This document shows, piece by piece, positions 34,773 to 42,778 of a stretch of 64,000 nucleotides of DNA. The first letter of the stretch is position 1; every line of letters starts with the position of its first letter. The notes under the pieces are model-generated. The model searched no databases, was not told the origin of the DNA, and saw only the letters and a list, made by a program, of their open reading frames with translations. The position numbers were made by a program, and so were the translations under genes. Origin of the DNA: Niabella sp. (lineage in GTDB: Bacteria; Bacteroidota; Bacteroidia; Chitinophagales; Chitinophagaceae); NCBI GenBank assembly GCA_017744715.1, contig JAGIAT010000018.1:1-64000 (forward strand). Reading direction: 5' to 3'.

Positions 34773-35666
34773 CTAAATATGGGCTCCGTAGCCTAATACC
34801 GCACCAAGGTCTTTGCCGGCCGCTTCTTCCCGGATTTTAAATTCAAACTGCACGTCCATTTCAAACGGGATAAAGAGGTCCTCAAATTTTTGAAGAATGG
34901 TTGTTTTGTTGGGTTGTTTAACAAATGGCTGCATTTCATCGCCCGACGCGCCTTCAATGGTGAAGATCCAGCAGGGAAAAAGCTCAAGGGTGTTCTGTCC
35001 CAGCGCACTGTTGATTCCCATCTGCATTTCAGCCAGCGCCGCCGGGTGTTGCATGGTAATACTGCCGGTACGTTCCTCCTGCCTCAATGCAACGTTCTTA
35101 TTCAGGATATGCCCCAGCGCAGCTTCCGTGGATGCGGGGTTGCCTTTAATAAACTGGAGATACGGCATCAGTTGCAGCATCCGGCCTGCTTCTTCTTCGG
35201 GGAGTGGTTCGTTGAAATTCCAAAACCGGAACCACGCCGGATCCCTTCTTCCGCTTTGCAGTGTGAACAGCGCATCCCGCTCTTCGGCTTCCACAAAAAC
35301 CTGGTACCGGAACAGTAACTGCTCAATGGGGGCAAAAAAACTCCGGGCCTGCCGCTCTTCCTCCTTAAACCGTTTATGCTCGTCTACGGCATCCTGAACC
35401 GTGCGTATCCGGCTGTTTCCCCTGGTTTGATGAAAAAGGCCCTCAGGAAGCTTATCATAGATCCCATCCCGGTTTACAACCATCTCAAATGAACAGTCAG
35501 TTTCGGTTGCGACCATTTCAGACACGTCACTGCTAAAGCTTTTTTTAAAACCACCTTTTGCATGAACGGTGATTTTTTCCAGCTCCACTCCTGACTCAAT
35601 CAGCCCCGCGCATATGGCTTCTGCGCGAAACGGAGGTTTCATAATATGGTGGCCCCGGGAGCTCAT
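34773..35666 (-). CDS. tssG: T6SS baseplate subunit TssG
   Basis: TssG pairs with two TssF to form the baseplate wedge. The 297-residue product has no membrane segment and is predicted cytosolic. Its first gene position upstream of tssN-tssK and its size fit TssG of T6SSiii. The C-terminal half includes LELFPCWIFTIEGASGDEM and LFIPFEMDVQFEFKIREEAAGKDLGAVLGYG. An internal ATG at 35642 (MKPPFRAEAICAG) is an alternative start. A -7 box lies 49 bases upstream of the ATG used. Similarity is weaker than for TssF and TssK, so the call leans on context. Confidence 0.72.
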   Translation of the reverse strand: MSSRGHHIMKPPFRAEAICAGLIESGVELEKITVHAKGGFKKSFSSDVSEMVATETDCSFEMVVNRDGIYDKLPEGLFHQTRGNSRIRTVQDAVDEHKRFKEEERQARSFFAPIEQLLFRYQVFVEAEERDALFTLQSGRRDPAWFRFWNFNEPLPEEEAGRMLQLMPYLQFIKGNPASTEAALGHILNKNVALRQEERTGSITMQHPAALAEMQMGINSALGQNTLELFPCWIFTIEGASGDEMQPFVKQPNKTTILQKFEDLFIPFEMDVQFEFKIREEAAGKDLGAVLGYGAHI

Positions 35667-35949
35667 GTTGTTTTAATTATGACATCATGCCCAGATCCGT
35701 TTCATCTGGATAACCAAAAGTAGAAAAAAAGCCGGGGGACGGCTATACCTAATAATAGCGATGGTTTGTAGCAGGGCAATGATCTATTTTTACGAAGAAT
35801 AAAACCTATTCTGTAAACTAGGCAATAGCAAGCGGTGTAATCTAGGAAAGGACAACAGGTATGCATCGGGTATCCAATCCGTTTCATGTACCTTATATAC
35901 AGTGGAAGGTTCGTTTCACCTGTTTAAAAGCCGGCTTAAATCACAACAC
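35667..35949. promoter_or_regulatory. Divergent T6SS promoter region with 24-base-spaced direct repeat
   Basis: The two T6SS operons diverge from this 283-base region. TGTAAACTAGG (35812-35822) and TGTAATCTAGG (35836-35846) match at 10 of 11 positions with a 24-base period, which is a candidate operator. A weak plus-strand pair TTTG (35765-35768) and TATTTTTA (35785-35792) could serve vgrG, but its 16-base spacing is short. I see no gene here. Confidence 0.4.
35715..35722 (-). promoter_or_regulatory. Candidate -7 box for the tssG-tssF operon
   Basis: On the minus strand this reads TACTTTTG, matching TAnnTTTG. The tssG ATG is 49 bases downstream. No -33 TTTG is visible. Confidence 0.45.
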
Positions 35950-37863
35950 ATGTCGAACGACGCCATTTTAAGTAAAACAGAAATTATCATCCAGGGGTAT
36001 CAAAACAGTCAACCGGTTTTGTTTTCCAATCTTCTGCTGGACGAGGCGCTGGTAAAGGTTAACCAGTTTTCTTTTTCAATGCGGGCGGCGGATGATCATG
36101 CCACCCTGGATGCGATCATTGATTTTAAGAAGGCGGTTTTAGGCAAGGAGCTTCAGATTGAGTTTAAGGACAGCAGCGATGCATCCCGCCACCGGTTCAA
36201 AGGAGTGGTGGAAGCTGTGAATTCATCGCTGATTGATGAACATTATTATGAATTCCAGGTTAGCGGTTCGGGCCTGTTCTGTAAGGTCAGCAAGATACCG
36301 GAATATCATTCTTTTTATAAACAAACGCTTTCTGATGTGATCGATAAGGCGTATAAGGACTCGGCGCTCAAGTCGCAGGTAAAAAAGGATCCCCGGTATA
36401 CCCGTCCCCTGCATTATACCGTTCAATACAATCAAACCTTATTTGATTTTACCACATCACTGGCCGTGCGTTTTGGCGAGTGGGCTTATTATGACGGTGA
36501 AAATTTTGTATTTGGAAAAAAGCCGGACGGGCAGCCCATTGAGCTGTTTGCCCCGGACGATGTATTTAACCTGAATATTCATGCGCATGTGCTGCGAAAC
36601 CCCAGAGCCGTGGTGGGTACGGATAGTTTTAAAGGGGAAGCCCTTCGCTCTTCGAAAGAAGAAGCGGTTCCTGATAATGCCATGCTGAAAGCGGCCCAGG
36701 ACGCCGGAAAGAAGGCATTGGAAACCCGGGGTGATGATTTTGTGGCGTCGGGTTTTGACCAGGAGCTGATGGACTATATTTTCCGGATCGACCAGCAGTC
36801 CCGCTATACGGCTTCGGCCGCCATAACCGGCAGCACCCGCAATAACCAGTTGGCAATCGGACGGATCATTCAGATCAAGGACCAGGACGATTCGGGTGGA
36901 AAGCGGTTTATCATTACGCAGATCCATCACAGCGCCATGCGTGCCGATCACTACAGCAACCACTTTACAGCGGTGCCTTTTGAATCGGAAATTCCTCCTT
37001 ATGCGAATCCTTCCGTTTTTCCCCGGGCCGTTTCACAGGTGGGCATTGTTACCGATAATGAAGACGATGCCGGTATGGCCCGGGTAAAAGTGAAATTTCC
37101 CTGGATGAGCGATGACGAAAAAAGCCCATGGATCCCATTGGTAGTGCCACATGCAGGGGATAGCAAGGGATTCCGGTTTCTTCCGGAAATAGACGATGAA
37201 GTGATGGTGCATTTTACAGATAACAATGCAGAGCGGCCATATGTGATTGGTGCGTTGTATACCGAAAAGCATAAACCTAAAATACCGGAAAAGGGAAATC
37301 ATATAAAACGGATCGGTACCAAAACGGGCAGGCGGCTGGAAATGGATGATGAGAAAGGAGAGATGATGCTGGCAGATGATTTTGATAATGATATCGGTAA
37401 CCGGCTGTATATGCTGAAGAACAAGGAGCAGAAAATCATCAAGGTTTCCAGTGGCAATGATGACGATAATTTTTCGGTGATATTCCTGGACGGGGGGAAC
37501 GGCCGCGCTACCATCGGCATAAAAAGCGGCGGCACGGTGATCCTGAAGATCGACATGCAGCAAGACGGAACGGTAATGGATATTACTTCGGAGGGTACCA
37601 TCAATATAAAGGCAAAACAGGCCCTTAACCTCGAATCGGATGAGATCAATATAAAGGCCATGAATGTAAATATCAAGGCCGATGATAAGCTTTCGATGGA
37701 AAGCAAGGTTGCTGCTGAACTTTCGGCCGCCGACATAAAAGTGGATGCCAGCGCTTCACTTGATCTTAACGGATCGGGCCAGGCAAAACTGGCGGGTGCA
37801 ATGCTGGATTTGAAAGGCGATGGAATTGCGTCCCTGACGGGAGCGCTTGTTAAAATAAATTAA
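35950..37863 (+). CDS. vgrG: T6SS spike protein VgrG
   Basis: VgrG trimers form the puncturing spike at the tip of the Hcp tube. The product of about 637 residues has the gp27-like N-terminal half (EIIIQGYQNSQPVLFSNLLLDEALVKVNQFSFSMRAADDH) and the gp5-type OB fold (SQVGIVTDNEDDAGMARVKVKFPWMSDDEKSPWIPLVVPHAGDSKG, then FLPEIDDEVMVHFTDNNAERPYVIGALY). The C-terminal beta-helix is built of short repeats (INIKAKQALNLESDEINIKAM). There is no extra effector domain after the helix. The frame is open 16 codons upstream, but the ATG at 35950 starts the folded domain. It is the first gene of the plus-strand operon, directly followed by the DUF4123 adaptor. Confidence 0.92.
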   Translation: MSNDAILSKTEIIIQGYQNSQPVLFSNLLLDEALVKVNQFSFSMRAADDHATLDAIIDFKKAVLGKELQIEFKDSSDASRHRFKGVVEAVNSSLIDEHYYEFQVSGSGLFCKVSKIPEYHSFYKQTLSDVIDKAYKDSALKSQVKKDPRYTRPLHYTVQYNQTLFDFTTSLAVRFGEWAYYDGENFVFGKKPDGQPIELFAPDDVFNLNIHAHVLRNPRAVVGTDSFKGEALRSSKEEAVPDNAMLKAAQDAGKKALETRGDDFVASGFDQELMDYIFRIDQQSRYTASAAITGSTRNNQLAIGRIIQIKDQDDSGGKRFIITQIHHSAMRADHYSNHFTAVPFESEIPPYANPSVFPRAVSQVGIVTDNEDDAGMARVKVKFPWMSDDEKSPWIPLVVPHAGDSKGFRFLPEIDDEVMVHFTDNNAERPYVIGALYTEKHKPKIPEKGNHIKRIGTKTGRRLEMDDEKGEMMLADDFDNDIGNRLYMLKNKEQKIIKVSSGNDDDNFSVIFLDGGNGRATIGIKSGGTVILKIDMQQDGTVMDITSEGTINIKAKQALNLESDEINIKAMNVNIKADDKLSMESKVAAELSAADIKVDASASLDLNGSGQAKLAGAMLDLKGDGIASLTGALVKIN

Positions 37864-37867
37864 TGCG

Positions 37868-38467
37868 GTGCAGTTCTTATGTTACGATACGGCATTAAAT
37901 GAAGAGTACACGCTGATCCGGCTCCTGCAGCGGTATCCCCGTTATTGGTCCTTGTTTGCCGGTACGGATGATGAGCAGATCTGGGATGCGGCGCCCTATC
38001 TTTTTGAAGTGGATTCCGATTTCTATGATCTTCGGAAGGAAAGCGGGCTCATACGTCTGGATCATTGCATCCTGTTTGAAACGGATGAGCCCGGGGTGGC
38101 GGTAGTGCAGTTTTTGCAGCGGTTCATATATCCCGGCACCATGGAGGCGCCTGTTTATTTCAGGGTATGGGATCCCCGGGTGTTGCTGGAGGCATTTCCC
38201 GCATGGAGTGAAAAGGAACGCCTGCTTTTTTTTGAGTTTTTTGACCGCTTTTATACGGAGGGTGCAGATAACGCATGGCTCGATTGCTGGAAGCCGGATG
38301 CCCGATACCGGTTAAACAGGGAGCCGGTACAGAAAGCAACGGTATTTCCGGTTAACAGGCCGGCACCGTTAGCAGAAACGCAGGCAGCGGATGAAAAACC
38401 GGAGGAGCAGCCGGATGCTGTTCATAGCGAAACACCTCCCAAACGCAGAAGATTTTTTATTGAATAA
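37868..38467 (+). CDS. DUF4123 T6SS effector adaptor
   Basis: DUF4123 proteins are chaperone/adaptors that load a specific effector onto VgrG or PAAR. The 199-residue product has the typical first half: TLIRLLQRYPRYWSLFAGTDDEQIWDAAPYLFEV, then LIRLDHCILFETDEPGVAVVQFLQRFIYP and YFRVWDPRVLLEAF. The C-terminal tail is Pro/Glu-rich and ends basic (PPKRRRFFIE). Translation starts at a GTG at 37868, four bases after the vgrG stop. An ATG at 37863 is in another frame. In known clusters the cargo gene lies just downstream, which points to the 659- and 217-residue proteins below. Confidence 0.85.
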   Translation: MQFLCYDTALNEEYTLIRLLQRYPRYWSLFAGTDDEQIWDAAPYLFEVDSDFYDLRKESGLIRLDHCILFETDEPGVAVVQFLQRFIYPGTMEAPVYFRVWDPRVLLEAFPAWSEKERLLFFEFFDRFYTEGADNAWLDCWKPDARYRLNREPVQKATVFPVNRPAPLAETQAADEKPEEQPDAVHSETPPKRRRFFIE

Positions 38468-38476
38468 ATAATATAA

Positions 38477-39103
38477 ATGGGAAAACCTGCAGCAAGGATC
38501 GGAGACATGCATGTATGCCCGCTGGTTAACGGGCTGGTGCCGCATGTGGGTGGCCCGGTACTGCCGGCGGGGGTACCCAATGTGTTGATTGGCGGTATGC
38601 CGGCGGCCACAATGGGTGATATGTGTGTATGCACCGGTCCGCCTGATGTAATTATGCTGGGCAGCTCCGGTGTGCTCATCGGCGGAAGACCCGCGGCGCG
38701 GATGGGCGATACCACCGCCCACGGAGGAAGCATCCTGTTGGGGTGTTTTACGGTGCTGATCGGGGAAACCGGTGGCGGCGGCGCAGGAGCAGGCGCTGGT
38801 ATGGGAGGCGGGCTAATGGAAAAAGGAATGGTTGGTGCCGCCCGCGCAAAGGACATTGCCAATACAAAGGCGTTAAAAGAAGCGGCAAAAAAGGGCAGCG
38901 CCGTTGCAGAGAAAACGACCCGCGAAGATTTTACCGCCCGGTTTACGCTGAAGGATGAAGCACAAAAAGCGGTTGCCGGAAGGCGCTATGAAATCCGGAC
39001 CAGCGACGGCAAGATCCATGAAGGCAAAACATCTGCGGGCGGAACAACGGAACCCTTACAGGGATATACAACTGCCGATTGCAGCATAGCTTTTCTCAAA
39101 TAG
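38477..39103 (+). CDS. PAAR spike tip with C-terminal TTR-like domain
   Basis: PAAR proteins cap VgrG as a sharp tip and can carry cargo. The 208-residue product has a PAAR domain at residues 1-96, with repeats PAARIGDMHVCP, GGMPAATMGDMC and GGRPAARMGDTTAHGG that contain the candidate metal ligands (Cys and His). A Gly-rich hinge (98-112) and a helical linker (115-150) follow. The last ~57 residues (FTLKDEAQKAVAGRRYEIR, then GKIHEGKTSAGGTT) look like the transthyretin-like fold found at the ends of VgrG proteins and effectors, where it mediates docking. The gene lies 9 bases after the DUF4123 gene. Confidence 0.85.
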   Translation: MGKPAARIGDMHVCPLVNGLVPHVGGPVLPAGVPNVLIGGMPAATMGDMCVCTGPPDVIMLGSSGVLIGGRPAARMGDTTAHGGSILLGCFTVLIGETGGGGAGAGAGMGGGLMEKGMVGAARAKDIANTKALKEAAKKGSAVAEKTTREDFTARFTLKDEAQKAVAGRRYEIRTSDGKIHEGKTSAGGTTEPLQGYTTADCSIAFLK

Positions 39104-39118
39104 AAATAAACAGCATTT

Positions 39119-41098
39119 ATGCCGGGAAAAGGAGCCGATACCAAACAGGATTTTGAATTGAACGATATCCGGCAGCTATTGGTGCTGGTGCGTTACCGGC
39201 CTGCCGGTGCGGTAGCAGCCGATGCGATGCTGGGTGGTATGGCCGGTAAAGTACAGGGTGCCGCAGATAAACTGGAGTCGGCTGCGGCTGCCATACCGGG
39301 GCTTAACCTGTTTTTTAAAGAAGAAACGGAGCCGGAAAAAAAATGTGACAAGGAATACACCTACTACAAGGACTATAAGGACTGGGATGCGTACATGCGG
39401 AAAATGAAGAACGAGCTTTCCAATAAGCTGCATATTGATAATGACGTGCTGGTTTTTGATTTTGATGCCACCGATGCAGAAGGCCGGAAAAAAGAAGGGA
39501 AAAAACTGTGCACACAAATAAAGACGAAAACGGCCGCCTGGAAAGGGTATAGCTCCTGTTTTCATTTTGTAGGTTTAGGCCAGGGGGGAAACGTGGCCAA
39601 TGAATGCATCGGGGAACTGAGCCAGGATGACGGGTTTAAAAATAAATGGTGGGTACAGTCGGTGATCTATGTAGCTACGCCCTTATACCGCTACCAGCAT
39701 ACGTTTGATGAACCGGCGGCTTTTAAAGGGAAAGGCCGGAAATATGCCTTTGGCAACCGGTTTGATTTAACGGCGCAGGTGATCGAATATTTTGAGCCCA
39801 ACGATACGTTGCGTAAACGGATCGCCGAATGCAATGCCAACCCGCTTTCGGTGTTTACGGGTAAAATTAAAATGCGGCTGGTGGCCGCATTAGGAAACCT
39901 GCTGAGTATTGACGGCTTTGGAACGGGTAAGGACAACGAGGGGCATTTGAATAAATTAAAGCAAACGAAAGAAGAGGTCCGCGGTCTGATAGAGGAATGT
40001 GTAAATGCGGTTAAAACCCTGGTGAATGTGGCTCCGGACCTGGTAAAGCCCGGCGATCTTCCAAAGTTTGACCAGCTGCTGCAGGGCTTTGATGCCGTAC
40101 CGGAACAATCGGTAAACCGGCTGGAAAAATTTATTGATGAAATTAAAAATGCAGCGCAGGGCACCAGCCTGGACACCGGCCGTATTAAGAAGGAAAAGAT
40201 TTTGAATTTTCTTTGCCCCCTGGTAGACAAGCTTACCGGCATGCTGCGGTTATTTTCTGTAGGATCCGAAACATCCAATGCGGCTGTTGACCGGTTGATG
40301 AAGCAGGCTGAGGTGAAAAAGATCCGGGCGCCGCGGAATGATGCGGTTTCATTGCTGGGCGTGGATCCATACCTGGAAAAAGTGGCCCGGATGGCAGCGG
40401 AAGCCCGGGAGAAAGAGGCCGCATTAAAAAAAGAGGGAAAAGAGCCGGATCCCCAATCTGCAGCAGCTATTGTGTATGATCAGTCGGTGGCCATGATCAA
40501 TACATGCAGGGAATGCATTGCTGCCATAACCGGTAAACAGGATCTGGACCTGGGTGATCCCAATATTTCGGGGGAAGACAGGGCCCGTATAGCAACGGCG
40601 GTTACCGCCTTGTTATTACCTATGATGCCTTCCAAGAAAAAGTTTTATGCCGAAGTGCTGCAGTACCTGCCGCTAGGGGGCTTAAATGGTTTTCTTTCAA
40701 AGCTGACGGGCAATGCGGCTTTTGCGCCCTTGCAGAAGCTGACGGGAACCTTCCTGGGTGATTTTGACGAAGGTACAGCGGAAGAGCCCGGACTGAAAAC
40801 TTCAATAAAAAACTTTGATGCGGAGCTTGCGCGCGTGAAGGGATTTTTAAACCGGAACAATTACCCGGTTCATAAGGATGCAAACAGTTTGTATTTTATT
40901 TATAACAGTCATAACCAGATGTTGAAAAAAGCATATGGTCCGGTGTTGCATGTTATTGACCAGGAAACCGGCTACCTGGATTATATGGTCAGCTCCGGGG
41001 CATCGCATTTTTTTAACCTGGAAAAGAACGAATATATGCAGGGTGGGCCGGGGGCGTCGCAGGACGCCGTTCCCGCCATCCGGAAGCAGGCGTCTTAA
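39119..41098 (+). CDS. Lipase-fold T6SS-linked protein lacking the catalytic Ser
   Basis: This 659-residue protein lies directly after the DUF4123 and PAAR genes, the usual place for cargo. I do not recognise the full family. Residues ~110-260 look like an alpha/beta hydrolase core: VLVFDFDAT, then HFVGLGQGGNVANE (149-162), then VIYVATPLYR. The nucleophile elbow should read G-x-S-x-G, but here it is G152-L-G154-Q-G156, so Gly (codon 39578-39580, GGC) takes the place of Ser. The rest is largely helical with Lys/Glu-rich stretches and no membrane helix or signal peptide. It may be an inactive lipase relative used as a structural or carrier protein, or the active residue may lie elsewhere. It starts 15 bases after the PAAR gene. 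Confidence 0.75.
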   Translation: MPGKGADTKQDFELNDIRQLLVLVRYRPAGAVAADAMLGGMAGKVQGAADKLESAAAAIPGLNLFFKEETEPEKKCDKEYTYYKDYKDWDAYMRKMKNELSNKLHIDNDVLVFDFDATDAEGRKKEGKKLCTQIKTKTAAWKGYSSCFHFVGLGQGGNVANECIGELSQDDGFKNKWWVQSVIYVATPLYRYQHTFDEPAAFKGKGRKYAFGNRFDLTAQVIEYFEPNDTLRKRIAECNANPLSVFTGKIKMRLVAALGNLLSIDGFGTGKDNEGHLNKLKQTKEEVRGLIEECVNAVKTLVNVAPDLVKPGDLPKFDQLLQGFDAVPEQSVNRLEKFIDEIKNAAQGTSLDTGRIKKEKILNFLCPLVDKLTGMLRLFSVGSETSNAAVDRLMKQAEVKKIRAPRNDAVSLLGVDPYLEKVARMAAEAREKEAALKKEGKEPDPQSAAAIVYDQSVAMINTCRECIAAITGKQDLDLGDPNISGEDRARIATAVTALLLPMMPSKKKFYAEVLQYLPLGGLNGFLSKLTGNAAFAPLQKLTGTFLGDFDEGTAEEPGLKTSIKNFDAELARVKGFLNRNNYPVHKDANSLYFIYNSHNQMLKKAYGPVLHVIDQETGYLDYMVSSGASHFFNLEKNEYMQGGPGASQDAVPAIRKQAS

Positions 41099-41111
41099 AA
41101 AAAAGGGAATC

Positions 41112-41765
41112 ATGTTCGACGGGTTAGGCGATTATTTAAAGGCCCGGGCCATTTGTACGGGGGCAACGGATGAGCAGGTATATAATTCGATTATGAATTA
41201 CTGGACCTGGATCTCGCCGCAACCCAATGCCCGGGCGCACCTGCGGCATTACCGGCACGGCGGCGGCAGTGAATATGCCGAACCACAGCTGTCAGATCTG
41301 TTCAATGCCAATCCGAGGATCCGTTCGAAAATATTTGACGCCATTGGAAGACAAATGCAGGCCCGGCCTCATGAAGATTCCGGAAGCCTTATCGGACGTG
41401 GGGTAGATGACGGACATCCGCCGCCCATCAGCCAGGAAGATTATGATTCGGAAGACTGGCTGAATGCCAACGGGAATATCGATGAAGTGCACTGGCGTTT
41501 GGAGGGCGACTATAATCCCTACGACAACCGGGAAACAGACGAACGGGCTTATTTGATGCGCGCGCTCCGGCGGGGTACCGTTTTTTTGATCCGGGTGCGC
41601 GTATCGATCCGCGATCCCTATACCTGGCATCCGAACGAGCAACGGCCAACCCAGTGTATTCATCAGGCGATGGAACGGCTAAAGACTTCCGGTGCGGCAG
41701 ATTACATCACCACCGGTACTACCGTGCTTTCGATGCCGTCTGTATACCTGCCGGGCTGGACGTAA
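41112..41765 (+). CDS. Unrecognised T6SS-cluster protein, candidate cargo
   Basis: This 217-residue protein lies between the lipase-fold gene and tssB. The frame is open much further upstream but overlaps the previous gene, so I chose the ATG at 41112 (MFDGLGDYLKARAICTG), 13 bases after that stop. It has no signal peptide or membrane helix and is rich in Asp, Arg, Tyr and Pro. Two notable segments are HWRLEGDYNPYDNRETDERAY and the C-terminal VSIRDPYTWHPNEQRPTQCIHQAMERLKTSGAADY. I recognise no family. As it follows the adaptor, tip and lipase-fold genes, it may be an effector, an immunity protein or a partner of the preceding protein. A direct assignment is not possible. Confidence 0.7.
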   Translation: MFDGLGDYLKARAICTGATDEQVYNSIMNYWTWISPQPNARAHLRHYRHGGGSEYAEPQLSDLFNANPRIRSKIFDAIGRQMQARPHEDSGSLIGRGVDDGHPPPISQEDYDSEDWLNANGNIDEVHWRLEGDYNPYDNRETDERAYLMRALRRGTVFLIRVRVSIRDPYTWHPNEQRPTQCIHQAMERLKTSGAADYITTGTTVLSMPSVYLPGWT

Positions 41766-41806
41766 TAGGGTGGTGCTATTGATAACATAAAAAACAATGA
41801 AGAATC

Positions 41807-42256
41807 ATGACCGACGAATTGGAGGAAGGAGGTTTTAACAACAGGCTGCAGCCCACAGAAACAGTGGCCGATATTGCGCCCAACCGGACGCTGATCGCCG
41901 GGTTATTAACCGACCAGGCACCTTTAAAACCTGTAGCGATGTACGGCTTACAGAACCTGGAAATGGTATTTGCGCATTACCAGCCGGAGATTACCGTAGC
42001 ACTGGAAAACAAGGAAGGTGGTCAGGTACAGGAAACCCTGCGTTTTCGAAAGCTTGGGGATTTTGAACCGGATCAGATCGGCAGGGAAAGCAAATGGCTC
42101 CGGCACTGCCGGTTTCAGGCTGCCGCTTATATGAACGCCGCCCGTATGTTAACATCAAATACGGCTTTAAGACAGGTGCTGGCATCCGGAGAAAAACGAT
42201 CGGATATGCATGCTGCCATAAAAAAAATGATAGCGATACTGGAACAACATTTATAA
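41807..42256 (+). CDS. tssB: T6SS contractile sheath small subunit TssB
   Basis: TssB (VipA) co-polymerises with TssC into the contractile sheath. The 149-residue product has the core NLEMVFAHYQPEITVALENKEGGQVQETLRFRKLGDFEPDQI, whose F-x-P-x-I strand (DFEPDQI) is typical of the family, followed by a helical C-terminal half. It is encoded 41 bases after the unrecognised gene and 19 bases before hcp. In T6SSiii the sheath genes commonly group as here. Confidence 0.88.
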   Translation: MTDELEEGGFNNRLQPTETVADIAPNRTLIAGLLTDQAPLKPVAMYGLQNLEMVFAHYQPEITVALENKEGGQVQETLRFRKLGDFEPDQIGRESKWLRHCRFQAAAYMNAARMLTSNTALRQVLASGEKRSDMHAAIKKMIAILEQHL

Positions 42257-42275
42257 ATGAATTAAAAATTTTTGT

Positions 42276-42755
42276 ATGTCATTTTATGCGATATTAAAAA
42301 TTTCCGGCAAGACCTACAATGTATTAAGCGCTGCATATGATTTTAAGAAGTCAACCGACCAGTACGGTAAACCCAGGGTGGGAACCGACGGTGGAATGAT
42401 CAGTCTTATTGTTGAGTCGTCCCTGGATACCCTGTTCATTAAATGGATGCTGTCTCCAACCATGACGCAGGAAGGCGAAATCATCTTTATGAAACGGGAT
42501 ACTAAGGCCGCCATGCGAAGGGTTCAGTTCTCCAACGGATACTGCCTGAACTATTCGGAAACCTTTACGGGATCCGGAGAAAACCCCATGACCATCGGGC
42601 TGCTTATTTCGTGCAGTAAAATGGAGATCGACGGTGAGGTATTTGATAAATCCAAATTCTGGGGCGGCAGTTCGGGCGGCAGCAAATCCGGTGAGTCGGC
42701 CGGCGCTAATAACAATGCCTCCGGAGGAAGCGTTAATTCCTTTATTCCCGATTAA
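42276..42755 (+). CDS. hcp: T6SS tube protein Hcp (TssD) with Gly/Ser-rich tail
   Basis: Hcp stacks into the inner tube and is shot out with the spike. The 159-residue product matches Bacteroidota TssD: MSFYAILKISGKTYNVLSAAYDFKKSTDQYGKPRVGTDGGMISLIVES, then SNGYCLNYSETF and PMTIGLLISCSKMEIDGEVFDKSKFW. After residue ~130 comes a tail of about 28 residues rich in Gly, Ser and Asn, which is unlikely to be part of the ring fold. It is placed between the two sheath genes, as is usual in this subtype. Confidence 0.92.
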   Translation: MSFYAILKISGKTYNVLSAAYDFKKSTDQYGKPRVGTDGGMISLIVESSLDTLFIKWMLSPTMTQEGEIIFMKRDTKAAMRRVQFSNGYCLNYSETFTGSGENPMTIGLLISCSKMEIDGEVFDKSKFWGGSSGGSKSGESAGANNNASGGSVNSFIPD

Positions 42756-42778
42756 TATTTGAACAGAAACCGGAGTAA

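Noticed and set aside
35702..35887. Minus-strand 61-residue frame in the divergent T6SS promoter, considered as a missing TssQ
   Set aside because: It has a Cys- and Tyr-rich odd composition, no lipoprotein signal, and overlaps the -7 box and the direct repeat.
41112..41765. Colicin-M-like motif in the 217-residue protein
   Set aside because: Only D-x-Y and the final Arg match. The second Asp and the His are missing, and no other colicin M feature is seen.
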